DNA from: Pseudonocardia alni
Lineage (GTDB): Bacteria; Actinomycetota; Actinomycetes; Mycobacteriales; Pseudonocardiaceae
Direction: 5' to 3'
DNA length: 64,000 nt
Assembly: GCF_002813375.1 (NCBI RefSeq)
Contig: NZ_PHUJ01000003.1
Coordinates: forward strand, 1,364,001 to 1,428,000
In this document: piece by piece, positions 26,075 to 35,670 of the stretch
How the letters are laid out: every line of letters begins with the position of its first letter
How positions within the stretch are numbered: position 1 is the stretch's first letter
Position numbers and translations under genes: made by a program
Notes under the pieces: model-generated
Told to the model about the DNA's origin: nothing
The model's database searches: none
The model's input: only the letters and a program-made list of their open reading frames with translations

Positions 26075-29000
26075 GTGACCGACGGCGTCGACACCACGAC
26101 AACGACCGCTCCGACGGGTGCCGACCCGCTCGCCGAACGGGCCGTGCGGCTGTTCACCTTCCTCGGCCAGGCCCAACAGCTGCGGGCTCCCCGGGTGCAC
26201 GATCTCGACGGCTACTCGCGCGACGGTGCCGTCCACTGGCTTCACCGGGTCCCGGAACACCCGGCCGTCCACTGCGATCTCTCGGGCACGACGACCGATC
26301 CCGGCGCGCCCGTCCTCGTCGTCGAGCGGGTGCCGCGGCCGGCCCCGCCCGTACCGCCCGCCGACGTACGGGCGTGGATCGACGGCGGGATCGACGACGC
26401 CCACTCCGAACCCGTCCTGCTCGACCGCCGCTACGTCCCCGACGAGCACGACGAGCACGGCGAGCACGGCGAGCACGGCGATGGCTCGGGCACGATGGTC
26501 CTGCTCTCCGATTTACCCGACATCGCAGCCCTGCACGGGACGTACCTGACCACCTGGCGGGCCTGGGCGGAGACCGAACGACGCGACGAGCGGGCCCGCG
26601 CGTTCTACGGCGACCTGTTCTCCACCTACGTGACCGCGACCGGGCACTCGGAGGAGCTCGAGGTCGTGCTCGGCACCGGGCTCCTCGCGTGGCGTCCACC
26701 TGGCCACGCGGTCGTCCGACGGCATCTGCTCACCACCACCGTCGTGCTCGCATTCGACGACGACTCGGGCCGGTTGTCGGTCACGGTCGGAGACTCCGCG
26801 TCGCCGAGCCGGCTCGAGCTGGAGATGCTCGACCCCGCGCTCGTGACCAACCCCGCGCTGGTCAACGCGGTGCGCGGGGACGTCGCGGCGGACGATCTGC
26901 ATCCGTTGGACCGCGACCGGGCCGCCGAGTACACCCGGCGCCTGGTCCACTCCCTGTCCGCCGACGCCGAGTACCTCGACGACGACGCGCCCGCACCGGC
27001 GACGGACCGTCCGGTCGCGGCGTTCGCGCCGGCGCTGCTGCTGCGACGACGCACCCAGCAGGGCATGGTCGAGATCTTCCGTCGGATCACCGAGCAGATC
27101 GCCACGTCCGGTCGGGTGCCAGCCGGGCTGCGGCCGCTGATCGATCCGGACTCCGCACCGACGGTGCGCTCGGACGGGGAGCGTGCCGACGGTGCCGCCG
27201 TCCGGCTCGACGACGAGCTGTTCCTGCCGCTGCCGGTCAACGACGTTCAGCGTCGCATCCTGGCCCGGGTGGACGGCAACGCGCAGACCCTCGTCCAGGG
27301 GCCGCCCGGAACGGGCAAGACCCACACCGCCGCCGTCCTCATCTCGCACCTGCTCGCGCAGGGCAAGCGGGTGCTGGTGACCGCGCACACCGACCGGGCG
27401 CTGCGCGAGGTCCGCGGGAAACTGCCCGACCCGATCAAGCCGCTGGCGGTGTCGGTCATCGGGTCCAGCCGGGAGGACATGGCGGATCTGCGGGTGGCCG
27501 TCGAGCGGATCGCGGCCGCCGCCGGCGACCACGACGATCACGCGTCCCGCGATGCCGTACAGCACCACCTGTCCGAGATCGACCGGTTGCGCCGCGAGCG
27601 GGCCGCACTGCACAACCGGGCCCTCGACGCGCGACGGCACGAGGTCGACGTCCACGACATCTCCGGTTACCGGGGGACCCTGGCCTCGATCACCCTGCGT
27701 CTGGACGGAGAGCGCGAGCATCTGGGGTGGCTGGAAGACTTCGTCGAGGCGCCCGCGGGGCCACCACCGCTGACGTCGGCCGGTATCCGTGCGTGGCGCG
27801 ACCGTCTCGACGACGCCGAGCTGATCGCCGACGCACCGGCCGCGGGCCGACACCTCACCGCGCCCGGCTCGGTCGTCGCACCGGACCGGTTCGCCGACCT
27901 CGTGACGGCCGAGGACCGCGCGACCGCCAACCGGGCTCGCTCGGACGCGCTGCGCCGGCACCGCTGCCACCCGGCGATGGCCCGGCTGGACCCACCCACC
28001 CGGTCCGCGCTGGCCGCCCGGCTTCAGGAGGTGCGCCGCGGGTTGCACGGCCTCTCCCAGCGCGGCGAGCCGTGGATCCGGGAGGCCCTCGCCGACGTCG
28101 TCGGTGGACGATCCGGCTCCTGGGTGTCGAGACGCGTGACGATCGGCGAGCTGCTCGACGAGTCCGAGCGGGCGTTGCGGGCCCTCGGCCCGGTCGTCGA
28201 CGTCCAGGCGCACGGCGACCGGGCCGAGCTCGAACACCTCGCACGGACGGTGCTCGCCCACCTGGAGGCCGGCGGTGCGCTGAAGCTCGGTGCCGACGGA
28301 CTTCCCCGGACGGGGCTCCTGACGCCCAAGGTCGTCCGGCAGGCGGCGCCACTGTTCGAACGGGTCCGGGTGTCCGGCGTCGCGCCCACCGATGCCGCCC
28401 GCCTCCGGGCGTTCCTGACCTGGCTCGACGGCTCCCGGGTCCTCGACGCACTGGACCGGTCGTGGCCGTCGAGTGTGCGGGTGCCCGCCGAGGACACGCT
28501 GCGTGAGCGGCACGACTGGCACCGTAGCGAGACCGGTCTGCTCGATCGCGTCCTGCACCTGGCACGTGAGCTCGAGGCGGAGGAGCGTCGCCTCGCAGAA
28601 CTGGGGGTTCCCGCACCGCACTGGCCCGACCCTCGCGATCTCGACACGCTGCTGGCGCTGCCTGCCGCCGTCGACGCGGAGGAGGCCGCCCGGGCTGCGA
28701 CCGCGACCGTGGCGGACATCGCCGATCGGCTCGAGGTGGAGGCGAACCGGCCGGGCGCGGAGGAGGCCGTCGTCTCCCTGCTCGACGCGGTGCGGCGCCG
28801 TGACCGGGCGGGTTACGACCGGGCCCACCGCCGTCTCGACCGGCTGCACCACGTTCGTGCAGAGCTGGGTGAGCGGGACACCGCGGCCCGCCTGCTGCGC
28901 GCGGCCGCGCCCGGCCTGCACGACGCCGTCGTCGCGGCTCCGCAGGACCCGGTGTGGGACGCGCGGCTGCCCGATTTCGAACAAGCCTGGAACCGGGCTG

Positions 29001-31450
29001 TCGCCGCGACCTGGATCCGGGGCCACGGAGCTCCGGCAGCGAACGCGATCCAGCGTGAGATCGCCGGGGTCGACGACCGCATCCGCGAGCACGTGCAGCT
29101 CCTGGCCGCGGAGCGGGCCTGGTCGCACGCCGTGTCCCCGCAACGGCTCACCCGCGGTTCGCGCGCCAGCCTGGAGCAGTACGCCGCCCTGGTGCGGCGG
29201 TTCGGGAAGACCGGCGGGCAGTACCGGGTGCAGCGCGCCGCGGAGATCCGGGACGCGATGGACCGGTGTCGCCCGGCCGTCCCGGTGTGGATCATGCCGC
29301 TGTACCGGATCGCCGACCAGCTGACGATCGCTCCGGACATGTTCGACGTGGTGATCGTCGACGAGGCCTCACAGGCGGGGTTGGAAGCCTCGTTCCTGCA
29401 GTACCTGGCGCCGCGGATCGTCGTGATCGGCGACGACAAGCAGGTCTCCCCCGCCGCGGTCGGTGTGGACCAGCAGCAGCTACGTGATCTCGCCGCGCAG
29501 TACCTATACGACCACACCTACCGCGCGACCTGGCCGGACCCGCAGGTCAGCCTGTTCGATCTGGCCAAGATGTTCTTCCAGGGGATGCTCACCCTCACCG
29601 AGCACCGGCGCTGCGTCCCGGAGATCATCGGGTTCTCGAACCGGATCGCGTACGAACCGGCGAACGTGCGTCTGATCCCGGTCCGACAGTTCGGCGCGGA
29701 CCGGCTCGAACCGATCCGGCCGGTGCTGGTCGAGGGCGGCTACGAGACCGGGACGACCGCCAAGGTCAACCCGCCCGAGGTGGACGCGATCGTCGCGACG
29801 ATCGAGGAGTGCATCGCCGATCCGCGCTACGACGGGCAAACCTTCGGCGTGATCTCACTGCTCGGCCCGGCGCAGGCGAAGGCGATCGAGAAGAAGCTGC
29901 TGGACCGTGTGCTCCCGGAGCAGTGGGCCGCCCGGGATCTCCGAGACGCGGCGGACTTCCAGGGCTCCGAACGCGACGTGATGTTCCTGTCGATGGTCGC
30001 CGTCCCGACCGAGACGCGGCGGATCATGCCGCTGACCCAGCCCGCCCACGTCCAGCGGTTCAACGTCGCGGCGTCCCGGGCCAAGGACCAGATGTGGGTG
30101 TTCCACTCGGTCCGCCCGGAGCAGCTGCACAACCCCGAGGACATGCGGTTCGCGCTGCTCGACCACTGCTACGCGATCGCACGTCGCGGCGAGGTCGACG
30201 ACGAGGGCGCCGTCACCGGTCTCGTCCCGGAGGACGAGAAGGTGGCCCCGTTCGACTCACTGTTCGAGCAGCGGGTGTGCAACCGGCTGCTCGACCGGGG
30301 CTACTCGGTCGTTCCGCAGTTCCCGGCGCTCGGGTATTCGATCGACCTGGTCGTGACAGGTGCCTCCGCCCGGCTGGCGATCGAGTGCGACGGCGACTTC
30401 TGGCACGGACCGGACGCGCACCAGCGCGACATGGCGCGTCAACGCGAGCTGGAGCGGTGCGGCTGGATCTTCGTGCGGGTGCTGGAATCGGAGTTCTACC
30501 TGGACCCGGCGCGCGCCCTGGCGCCGGTGTGGGAACGTCTCGCCGAGCTCCGGATCCACCCGTCCGGACGGACCGTTGCCGGGGAAGGCGCCGGGGACGG
30601 TCCCACCGGTGACGACGCCGGTCCCGAACCCGGCGGACCAGCCGTGCCCGCGTCCCTCTCTGCGCCCGTGCCGATCGAACCCGCGGACATGGTCGGGCCG
30701 GACTCGACCGTCACTGGCTCCGACAACCTCACGGACGAGGTCGCGGCACCGACGTCGAATCCGCCACCTCAGCCACCCGACCTCGACGGTAGTGCCATCG
30801 ACCACGCCCCGTCCGCCGACGACGACCTCGATCGCGGTGGACCGTCGCTGACGATTCCCGGAGGCGACCCCGGTCCCGCGGCCGCTCCGGGCGCGGTCTC
30901 CGATCCCGGAGGTCCCGCCGTCGAGATCACGACCACCGGTGCCACGGAGTACGCGGTCTTCACCGGAAGCGTCCCGGCGGTCGATGCGGCGACCCGGGCC
31001 CAGATCATCGCGGGGCTCGTCCGCGTCGTCGAGGCCGAGGGCCCCGTCCTCGGACATCGCCTGCATCTCGCCTACGTCGCCGCCGCGGGTGGCGCGCGAG
31101 TGGGGAGCCGGATCTCGACCACCCTGAACCAGGCGCTCGACGGCGCGGTCCGCCGCGGCGTGTTGCTGCGGGACAACCCGCTGCGCGAGTCTGGAAACAA
31201 GCCGTGCACCTACCGCACACCGGACCAGCCCGCGGTGCTGGTCCGCGAGCTCGGTCCCCGCGGATTCGACCAGATCCCACCCGCGGAGCTGGCGGCGGTC
31301 ATGGCGGAGGTAGCCCGCGACCTGGGCCGGGACGACTGGACCGCGGTGTTCCGGGCGACGATCGCCCGCTACGGCATCACGCAGGTGGGCTCGACCATCC
31401 GGCGCAGGCTTACGGCGATCACGCGACTCGTCCCGGAGGCGTCGGACTGA
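26075..31450 (+). CDS. Giant SF1 helicase with fused DUF559-like nuclease
   Basis: 1,791 residues from GTG 26075. About 400 residues of unknown fold come first. SF1 (DNA2/NAM7-like) helicase motifs follow: Walker A GPPGTGKT (409-416), Walker B DEAS (1096-1099), TEHRRC (1175-1180), motif VI FNVAASRAKDQ (from 1329). A helical insert of nearly 650 residues separates motifs I and II. A nuclease domain lies at about 1393-1500: FEQRVCNRLL, SIDLVV (Asp1424), AIECDGDFWHG (Glu1437, Asp1439) and a D-x2-R-x2-EL-x2-CGW tail, fitting DUF559/REase_MTES_1575 PD-(D/E)xK enzymes. A Pro/Gly/Asp linker leads to a C-terminal domain (about 1625-1791), winged-helix-like. It likely processes foreign DNA (inference). 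First gene of a plus-strand defence cluster. Confidence 0.88.
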   Translation: MTDGVDTTTTTAPTGADPLAERAVRLFTFLGQAQQLRAPRVHDLDGYSRDGAVHWLHRVPEHPAVHCDLSGTTTDPGAPVLVVERVPRPAPPVPPADVRAWIDGGIDDAHSEPVLLDRRYVPDEHDEHGEHGEHGDGSGTMVLLSDLPDIAALHGTYLTTWRAWAETERRDERARAFYGDLFSTYVTATGHSEELEVVLGTGLLAWRPPGHAVVRRHLLTTTVVLAFDDDSGRLSVTVGDSASPSRLELEMLDPALVTNPALVNAVRGDVAADDLHPLDRDRAAEYTRRLVHSLSADAEYLDDDAPAPATDRPVAAFAPALLLRRRTQQGMVEIFRRITEQIATSGRVPAGLRPLIDPDSAPTVRSDGERADGAAVRLDDELFLPLPVNDVQRRILARVDGNAQTLVQGPPGTGKTHTAAVLISHLLAQGKRVLVTAHTDRALREVRGKLPDPIKPLAVSVIGSSREDMADLRVAVERIAAAAGDHDDHASRDAVQHHLSEIDRLRRERAALHNRALDARRHEVDVHDISGYRGTLASITLRLDGEREHLGWLEDFVEAPAGPPPLTSAGIRAWRDRLDDAELIADAPAAGRHLTAPGSVVAPDRFADLVTAEDRATANRARSDALRRHRCHPAMARLDPPTRSALAARLQEVRRGLHGLSQRGEPWIREALADVVGGRSGSWVSRRVTIGELLDESERALRALGPVVDVQAHGDRAELEHLARTVLAHLEAGGALKLGADGLPRTGLLTPKVVRQAAPLFERVRVSGVAPTDAARLRAFLTWLDGSRVLDALDRSWPSSVRVPAEDTLRERHDWHRSETGLLDRVLHLARELEAEERRLAELGVPAPHWPDPRDLDTLLALPAAVDAEEAARAATATVADIADRLEVEANRPGAEEAVVSLLDAVRRRDRAGYDRAHRRLDRLHHVRAELGERDTAARLLRAAAPGLHDAVVAAPQDPVWDARLPDFEQAWNRAVAATWIRGHGAPAANAIQREIAGVDDRIREHVQLLAAERAWSHAVSPQRLTRGSRASLEQYAALVRRFGKTGGQYRVQRAAEIRDAMDRCRPAVPVWIMPLYRIADQLTIAPDMFDVVIVDEASQAGLEASFLQYLAPRIVVIGDDKQVSPAAVGVDQQQLRDLAAQYLYDHTYRATWPDPQVSLFDLAKMFFQGMLTLTEHRRCVPEIIGFSNRIAYEPANVRLIPVRQFGADRLEPIRPVLVEGGYETGTTAKVNPPEVDAIVATIEECIADPRYDGQTFGVISLLGPAQAKAIEKKLLDRVLPEQWAARDLRDAADFQGSERDVMFLSMVAVPTETRRIMPLTQPAHVQRFNVAASRAKDQMWVFHSVRPEQLHNPEDMRFALLDHCYAIARRGEVDDEGAVTGLVPEDEKVAPFDSLFEQRVCNRLLDRGYSVVPQFPALGYSIDLVVTGASARLAIECDGDFWHGPDAHQRDMARQRELERCGWIFVRVLESEFYLDPARALAPVWERLAELRIHPSGRTVAGEGAGDGPTGDDAGPEPGGPAVPASLSAPVPIEPADMVGPDSTVTGSDNLTDEVAAPTSNPPPQPPDLDGSAIDHAPSADDDLDRGGPSLTIPGGDPGPAAAPGAVSDPGGPAVEITTTGATEYAVFTGSVPAVDAATRAQIIAGLVRVVEAEGPVLGHRLHLAYVAAAGGARVGSRISTTLNQALDGAVRRGVLLRDNPLRESGNKPCTYRTPDQPAVLVRELGPRGFDQIPPAELAAVMAEVARDLGRDDWTAVFRATIARYGITQVGSTIRRRLTAITRLVPEASD
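26444..26479 (+). repeat. Four 9-base tandem units encoding EHG/EHD
   Basis: GAGCACGAC followed by three exact GAGCACGGC units (26444-26479), in frame within the helicase gene, encode EHDEHGEHGEHG. Such a short exact repeat can change copy number by slippage without losing frame. It lies in the N-terminal non-catalytic part. Confidence 0.85.
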
Positions 31451-31666
31451 CTCGTCAGCCCACGAGGGCGACATGCCGGAGGAACCGGCGCGCATGCTCG
31501 TCGGTAGGCGGGCCACCCGGCGCGCGAACGCGGCGTCGTCGGTCGGCCGGCAGACGGACGGCGACGGGGCAGGACCGCTCCGACCGGTTCACGGTCGGAA
31601 CCGGAACCGCGGACGGGCAACCGTTACGGTGCCGCGAAGTCGGTGGGTGACGGATGGACGGTGGTC

Positions 31667-32239
31667 ATGACGACACGCTGGTCGGCGGTCTTCCGGAGAT
31701 CCGGGATGGATCCACGGATCTTCGGGGTCGTCCCGGAGCACGTCGGCGCCGTCCGGTCCTGGCTCGACGCGCAGGATGTCCCGTGCGTGCTCTCCCGGGA
31801 CCTGTACTCGCCGACGGTGACCGGGTGGGCGGTCCTCGACGGTGGCTGCACCGAGATCCATCGGTACGGGCTGACGTCACTCCCGTCCGGGATCCGGGTG
31901 GTCGGGGGCACCGCCCTGCGCCTGCTCATCGCGGAGCTGGATCTCTCCGGCGGTCCGCGTCCGGATCCCGGAGCGCCGTTCGCGGGGGCCCCCGAACTGC
32001 GCGAACGCCATCGCGGAGACGGGGCACGCGACAACTCCGCGCGGGAGCGCGCCGAACTGCTGGCGAGCTGCGAGACCGGGGAGGACATCCGCGCGGTGGC
32101 CGAACAGCTGCTCGGTCCGCTCCCACGTGGCCCGGGGCCGGGGCCGACGCCGGGCCGGGTACGTCCGCACGGTCCGATGGGGTCGTGGCGTTCGCAGCAG
32201 TGGGTGGAGCAGCAGATGGCGACCCGCAGACCGGATTGA
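31667..32239 (+). CDS. Hypothetical protein, paralogue of 2450-3016
   Basis: 190 residues from ATG 31667; a GTG at 31643 is possible. It shares with the 2450-3016 protein the RW-x2-VF start, SWLDAQ, WAVLDGG (about 57-63), a G-hydrophobic-R-V-V-GG-x2-LRLL segment and the C-terminal ERAELLASC. It lies between the helicase-nuclease and the methyltransferase remnant, so may be a small partner of the helicase or a cargo gene. No function is assigned. Confidence 0.6.
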   Translation: MTTRWSAVFRRSGMDPRIFGVVPEHVGAVRSWLDAQDVPCVLSRDLYSPTVTGWAVLDGGCTEIHRYGLTSLPSGIRVVGGTALRLLIAELDLSGGPRPDPGAPFAGAPELRERHRGDGARDNSARERAELLASCETGEDIRAVAEQLLGPLPRGPGPGPTPGRVRPHGPMGSWRSQQWVEQQMATRRPD

Positions 32240-32321
32240 GCCAGCGGCCCGCAACGCCGTGTCCGCCGACCGCTACCGTCCGAGATCGGTGTGATCGGTG
32301 TGATCGGTGAGGAGTGGTGCG

Positions 32322-33099
32322 GTGACGGCGAGCACGACGGCGTTCGCGGCGGACAGCGCCGTCATCGTCGGCGCCGAGGAGCGGATCGTCTCGGCGTGCG
32401 ACCGGGTCGGCGACCGCTGGCGCGTGCGTTGCGTCGGGAGCCCGGAGCTCGTCCGCGGGATGACCGGCACCAGCACACTCGACGCGATCGAGCCGCTCGA
32501 CCCCTGCAAGGTGTCGGTCGCCTCCGCCATCAACGACTCGGTGGTGCGGCGCTTCCCCCGTTCCCGCGACAACGTCCTCTTCCCCGCGCTGATCCTGCGA
32601 GCTCTGCGGCTCAACTGCCTCACCGCGGCCTATGGACCGTTCTGGTCCGAGCTGTTCGAGCGTGCCTGGACCCGAGACGACCTGCCCGTCGCTCCCCCGG
32701 CGACGTCGGTCCGGCAGTGGATACCAGCTATTTCGCTGCTCCGTGACCTCGAACGCCGCCAGGCGGCTCGTCGAGCTGGATGCGCCGGCCGCGGTAATGC
32801 TCCGCATCAGCGCGGAGGAGCTGTGCGTGATCTACCGCACCCAGTTCGGCGTACTGCGCGAAGACGAGCGCGTCATGCGGTTCGACGCGCACGGCCACCA
32901 GGTCCCGAAAGACGTGCTCAAGGACCACGACCGGCGCGGCGCCCGAGCCAACCTCGGCCGGTACGCGCTGCCGTTCACCGGCGTGGACCGGGAGAAGGAG
33001 ACGATCGCGCACGAGGAGTTCTCCCGTGTGCCGCGCGACGAACGATCCCCGGAAGCGAGGAGTGACCGATGCTGCAGCCCGAGACCCCGACCGTGGTGA
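32322..33099 (+). pseudogene. Frameshifted C-terminal remnant of a DNA methyltransferase
   Basis: Frame 1 (from GTG 32322) gives FPALILRALRLNCLTAAYGP and later DLERRQA; the continuation LVELDAPAAVMLRISAEELC, IYRTQFGVL, GHQVPKDVL and LPFTGVDREKE lies in another frame. Removing one G at 32765-32766 joins them as ERRQALVELDA, the pattern I know from the C-terminal part of large Eco57I/PglX-like N6-adenine methyltransferases. No SAM motif or NPPY is present, so the piece is also truncated at its N-terminus. Its end overlaps the start of the DUF262 gene by 31 bases. The extra G could be a sequencing error. Confidence 0.6.
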
Positions 33100-34913
33100 A
33101 GCTGTTCTCCAACGGTATTCAGTTCGAGATCCCGGTCTACCAGCGCGCCTACGTCTGGACCGCCGAGGCGAACTGGGCGCCGCTGTGGCAGGACGTCGTC
33201 GACACCGTCGCCCGTTACGCCGCGGCACCGGACGGCGGTGAACGGCTGAAACACTTCCTCGGTCCCATCGTGTTGCACCAGCGCACCCACGCCGTCGGCG
33301 GGATTGAACGCCGGACCGTCATCGACGGTCAGCAGCGGCTCACCACGCTGCAGCTGCTGCTCGCCGCGGTCCGGCGCGTCGCGGTCGAGCACGACTGCAC
33401 CGATGTCGTCGACGAGCTCACCTCGATTCTGGAGAACCGGGGGCGCGGAGCCGACGGCGCGGCCCGGCAGAAGATCCGGCCGTCCCGTCGGGACCGCGAG
33501 CAATTCCTGCGCGCCCTCTCCACCACCGACGTCGACGGCCACCCGGACACGGGGCCGCTCGGGGCCTTCGCCTTCTTCCACCGCGCGGTGCACGATTGGC
33601 TGACCGACGTCGAGGTGCCGCTCCCACCGGATCCCGCCGGGCGCCTGACCGTCCTGCAGGACACCATCATGGACCTGCTGTTCGTCGTCGCGATCAACCT
33701 CGACGACGCCGACAACCCGCAGATCATCTTCGAGACCCTCAACGCCCGCGGCACCGCCCTCGGCGCCCTCGACCTGGTGAAGAACGCCCTGTTCGCCGAG
33801 CTGGAACAACGCGGGAACCGGGCGGTCGAGCTGCACGACGAGCTGTGGGAGCCGACATTCGAGGCCGTCTCCGACGAAGGCTACTGGAGCAACGACACCG
33901 AACAGGGCCGCCGCTCCCGGTCGCGATCGAGCTGGTTCCTCATGCACTGGCTCGCCGCGGAGCTGGGCACCGTCGTCCGCGCCGACCGGCTGTACGAGAC
34001 GTTCCGCCGCGACGTCCTGCGCGCCCCCGGTGCGGACGCGGCCGAGCTGGTCCGACGGCTCTGCCGGGACGCCGGCATCGTCCGGTCGTTCGACGACCTG
34101 CCGGTGACCACCGTCGAGGGTCGGTTCTTCGCGCGGCTGCGCAGCCTGGATACCACCACGATGCATCCCGTCGCGCTGCTGCTGTTCCGCAGCGTCGTCG
34201 ACGGCGTCATTGCCGAAGAGCGGCGCAACCTGGCGCTCTCGGCGTTGGAGAGCTGGCTGGTCCGGCGGTCGATCCTGCGGCTGACCAGCCAGAGCTACAA
34301 CCGGATCCTCGCCACGATGCTCGCCGCCGCGAAAAGCGATCCGAGCCGCCCGGACCGCGCGGCGATCGACTCCCTGCGCGCGAACACCGCACGGACCTCC
34401 CGCTGGCCCGACGACGACGAACTCCGGTGGCGCCTGGAGTCGGCCCCGCTGTATGGCTACCTCGGAACGCCACGGCTGCGCATGCTGCTGGAGGCGTCCG
34501 AACTCGATCTCCGGTCGTCGGGCCGTACCGAGGACATCGCGCTGCCCCGGGGTCTGTCGGTGGAGCACGTGCTCCCCCAGTCGTGGGGCGGGAGCTGGCC
34601 GCTGCCGGACACCGGTACCGATCCCGAGGAACAGGCCGCGGAGCGGAACTCCCGGCTGCACCGGCTCGGCAACCTGACTCTGGTCACGCAACCGCTCAAC
34701 GCCCACCTGTCGAACGCACCGTGGATCGGCGGCGACGGCGCCCCGAGCAAGCGACGGGCGCTGGGCGAGCACAGCCTGCTGCTGCTTAACCGGGATCTTG
34801 CCGGATCGGAGGTATGGGACGAGGACTGCATCGATGCGCGGGGACGCGCGCTGGCCGACCGTATCCTGCGGACCTGGCCGGGCCCCGACGACTCCCGATG
34901 GGACGAAGCGTGA
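33069..34913 (+). CDS. DUF262/DUF1524 protein, GmrSD-like type IV restriction enzyme
   Basis: 614 residues, AGGAG before ATG 33069. The DUF262 half has the nucleotide-sensing signature IPVYQRAYVW (21-30) and VIDGQQRLTTLQLLL (84-98), followed by FETLNARGTALGALDLVKN. The C-terminal DUF1524/HNH-like half has VEHVLPQSWG (498-507) and HRLGNLTLV. Fused GmrS-GmrD proteins cut DNA with modified (often glucosylated) cytosines in an NTP-dependent way; the target here is unknown. It is the best preserved restriction gene of the island after the helicase. Confidence 0.9.
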   Translation: MLQPETPTVVKLFSNGIQFEIPVYQRAYVWTAEANWAPLWQDVVDTVARYAAAPDGGERLKHFLGPIVLHQRTHAVGGIERRTVIDGQQRLTTLQLLLAAVRRVAVEHDCTDVVDELTSILENRGRGADGAARQKIRPSRRDREQFLRALSTTDVDGHPDTGPLGAFAFFHRAVHDWLTDVEVPLPPDPAGRLTVLQDTIMDLLFVVAINLDDADNPQIIFETLNARGTALGALDLVKNALFAELEQRGNRAVELHDELWEPTFEAVSDEGYWSNDTEQGRRSRSRSSWFLMHWLAAELGTVVRADRLYETFRRDVLRAPGADAAELVRRLCRDAGIVRSFDDLPVTTVEGRFFARLRSLDTTTMHPVALLLFRSVVDGVIAEERRNLALSALESWLVRRSILRLTSQSYNRILATMLAAAKSDPSRPDRAAIDSLRANTARTSRWPDDDELRWRLESAPLYGYLGTPRLRMLLEASELDLRSSGRTEDIALPRGLSVEHVLPQSWGGSWPLPDTGTDPEEQAAERNSRLHRLGNLTLVTQPLNAHLSNAPWIGGDGAPSKRRALGEHSLLLLNRDLAGSEVWDEDCIDARGRALADRILRTWPGPDDSRWDEA

Positions 34914-34953
34914 TCCGGGGGCGCCGCGGCCCCTGGCTTCGGGGAACCGTCCG

Positions 34954-35670
34954 ATGATCCAGGACTGCGGCCACGAGATCGCCCGCCGGTTCCGCATCGC
35001 CCAGTCCTGGTGGCTGGCGAGCGAGCTGGTGCGCCGGCATCCGCACCTGCTCGTGCTGGAGACCCACCCCGGCGGTGGCCAGTACGACTGCCTGACGTTG
35101 GTCGAGCGGGGCTCCGTGGCTCCGGTGGGGCTCTTGCAGCTCAACCGGGCGGGTCGGATGCACGTCGAACCGCATCTCGGACAGTTCGAGCCGGTCGAGT
35201 GGATCGAGATGCTGACCACAGACGACGGCCATTCCGCGCTCCGGACGTTGGAGCAGCGGGCCGGTCTGCGACCGCCGGTGCCGCGGGCACCGGCGACCGG
35301 TCCGCACACGTTGTCCTACCGGGTGCTCGCCCGGATCCTGGCCTCGTTGGTGGATGACCGGCACGCCTGGGACGTCCGCAACGGCCAGCTCGACTCGTCG
35401 GGCTACGGCGGCGGGCCCCGACCCGGCCTCGATCGGTTCCCGTCGGTCCGCGAAGGATTGTGCGATGTCCGGGCGAGTGACCTCCTCGGCGAACCGGCCT
35501 ACCGCTTCTGGCTGCTGCTCCGCGCCGAGGACGCCGTCGCCGTACTCGACACCGACGGCCGGGTCCACTTCACCGACCGCGACCCGGTGGAGCTGCTGCC
35601 CGTCTACCGGGAGAACGGCTCGCGACTCACCACGCTCGTTGGGAGGGTGTTCGGCCACGTCCTCCCGTGA
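34954..35670 (+). CDS. Probable TY-Chap2-type protein of conflict systems
   Basis: 238 residues from ATG 34954. The N-terminus RIAQSWWLASELVRRHPHL followed by ETHPGGGQYDCLTLV and LNRAGRMHV matches my memory of the TY-Chap2 family, predicted peptide-binding chaperones related to YbjN/CesT that occur in bacterial conflict loci. The rest is unassigned. It follows the DUF262 gene by 40 bases. Its end overlaps the broken HEPN gene on the other strand by 44 bases. Confidence 0.6.
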   Translation: MIQDCGHEIARRFRIAQSWWLASELVRRHPHLLVLETHPGGGQYDCLTLVERGSVAPVGLLQLNRAGRMHVEPHLGQFEPVEWIEMLTTDDGHSALRTLEQRAGLRPPVPRAPATGPHTLSYRVLARILASLVDDRHAWDVRNGQLDSSGYGGGPRPGLDRFPSVREGLCDVRASDLLGEPAYRFWLLLRAEDAVAVLDTDGRVHFTDRDPVELLPVYRENGSRLTTLVGRVFGHVLP

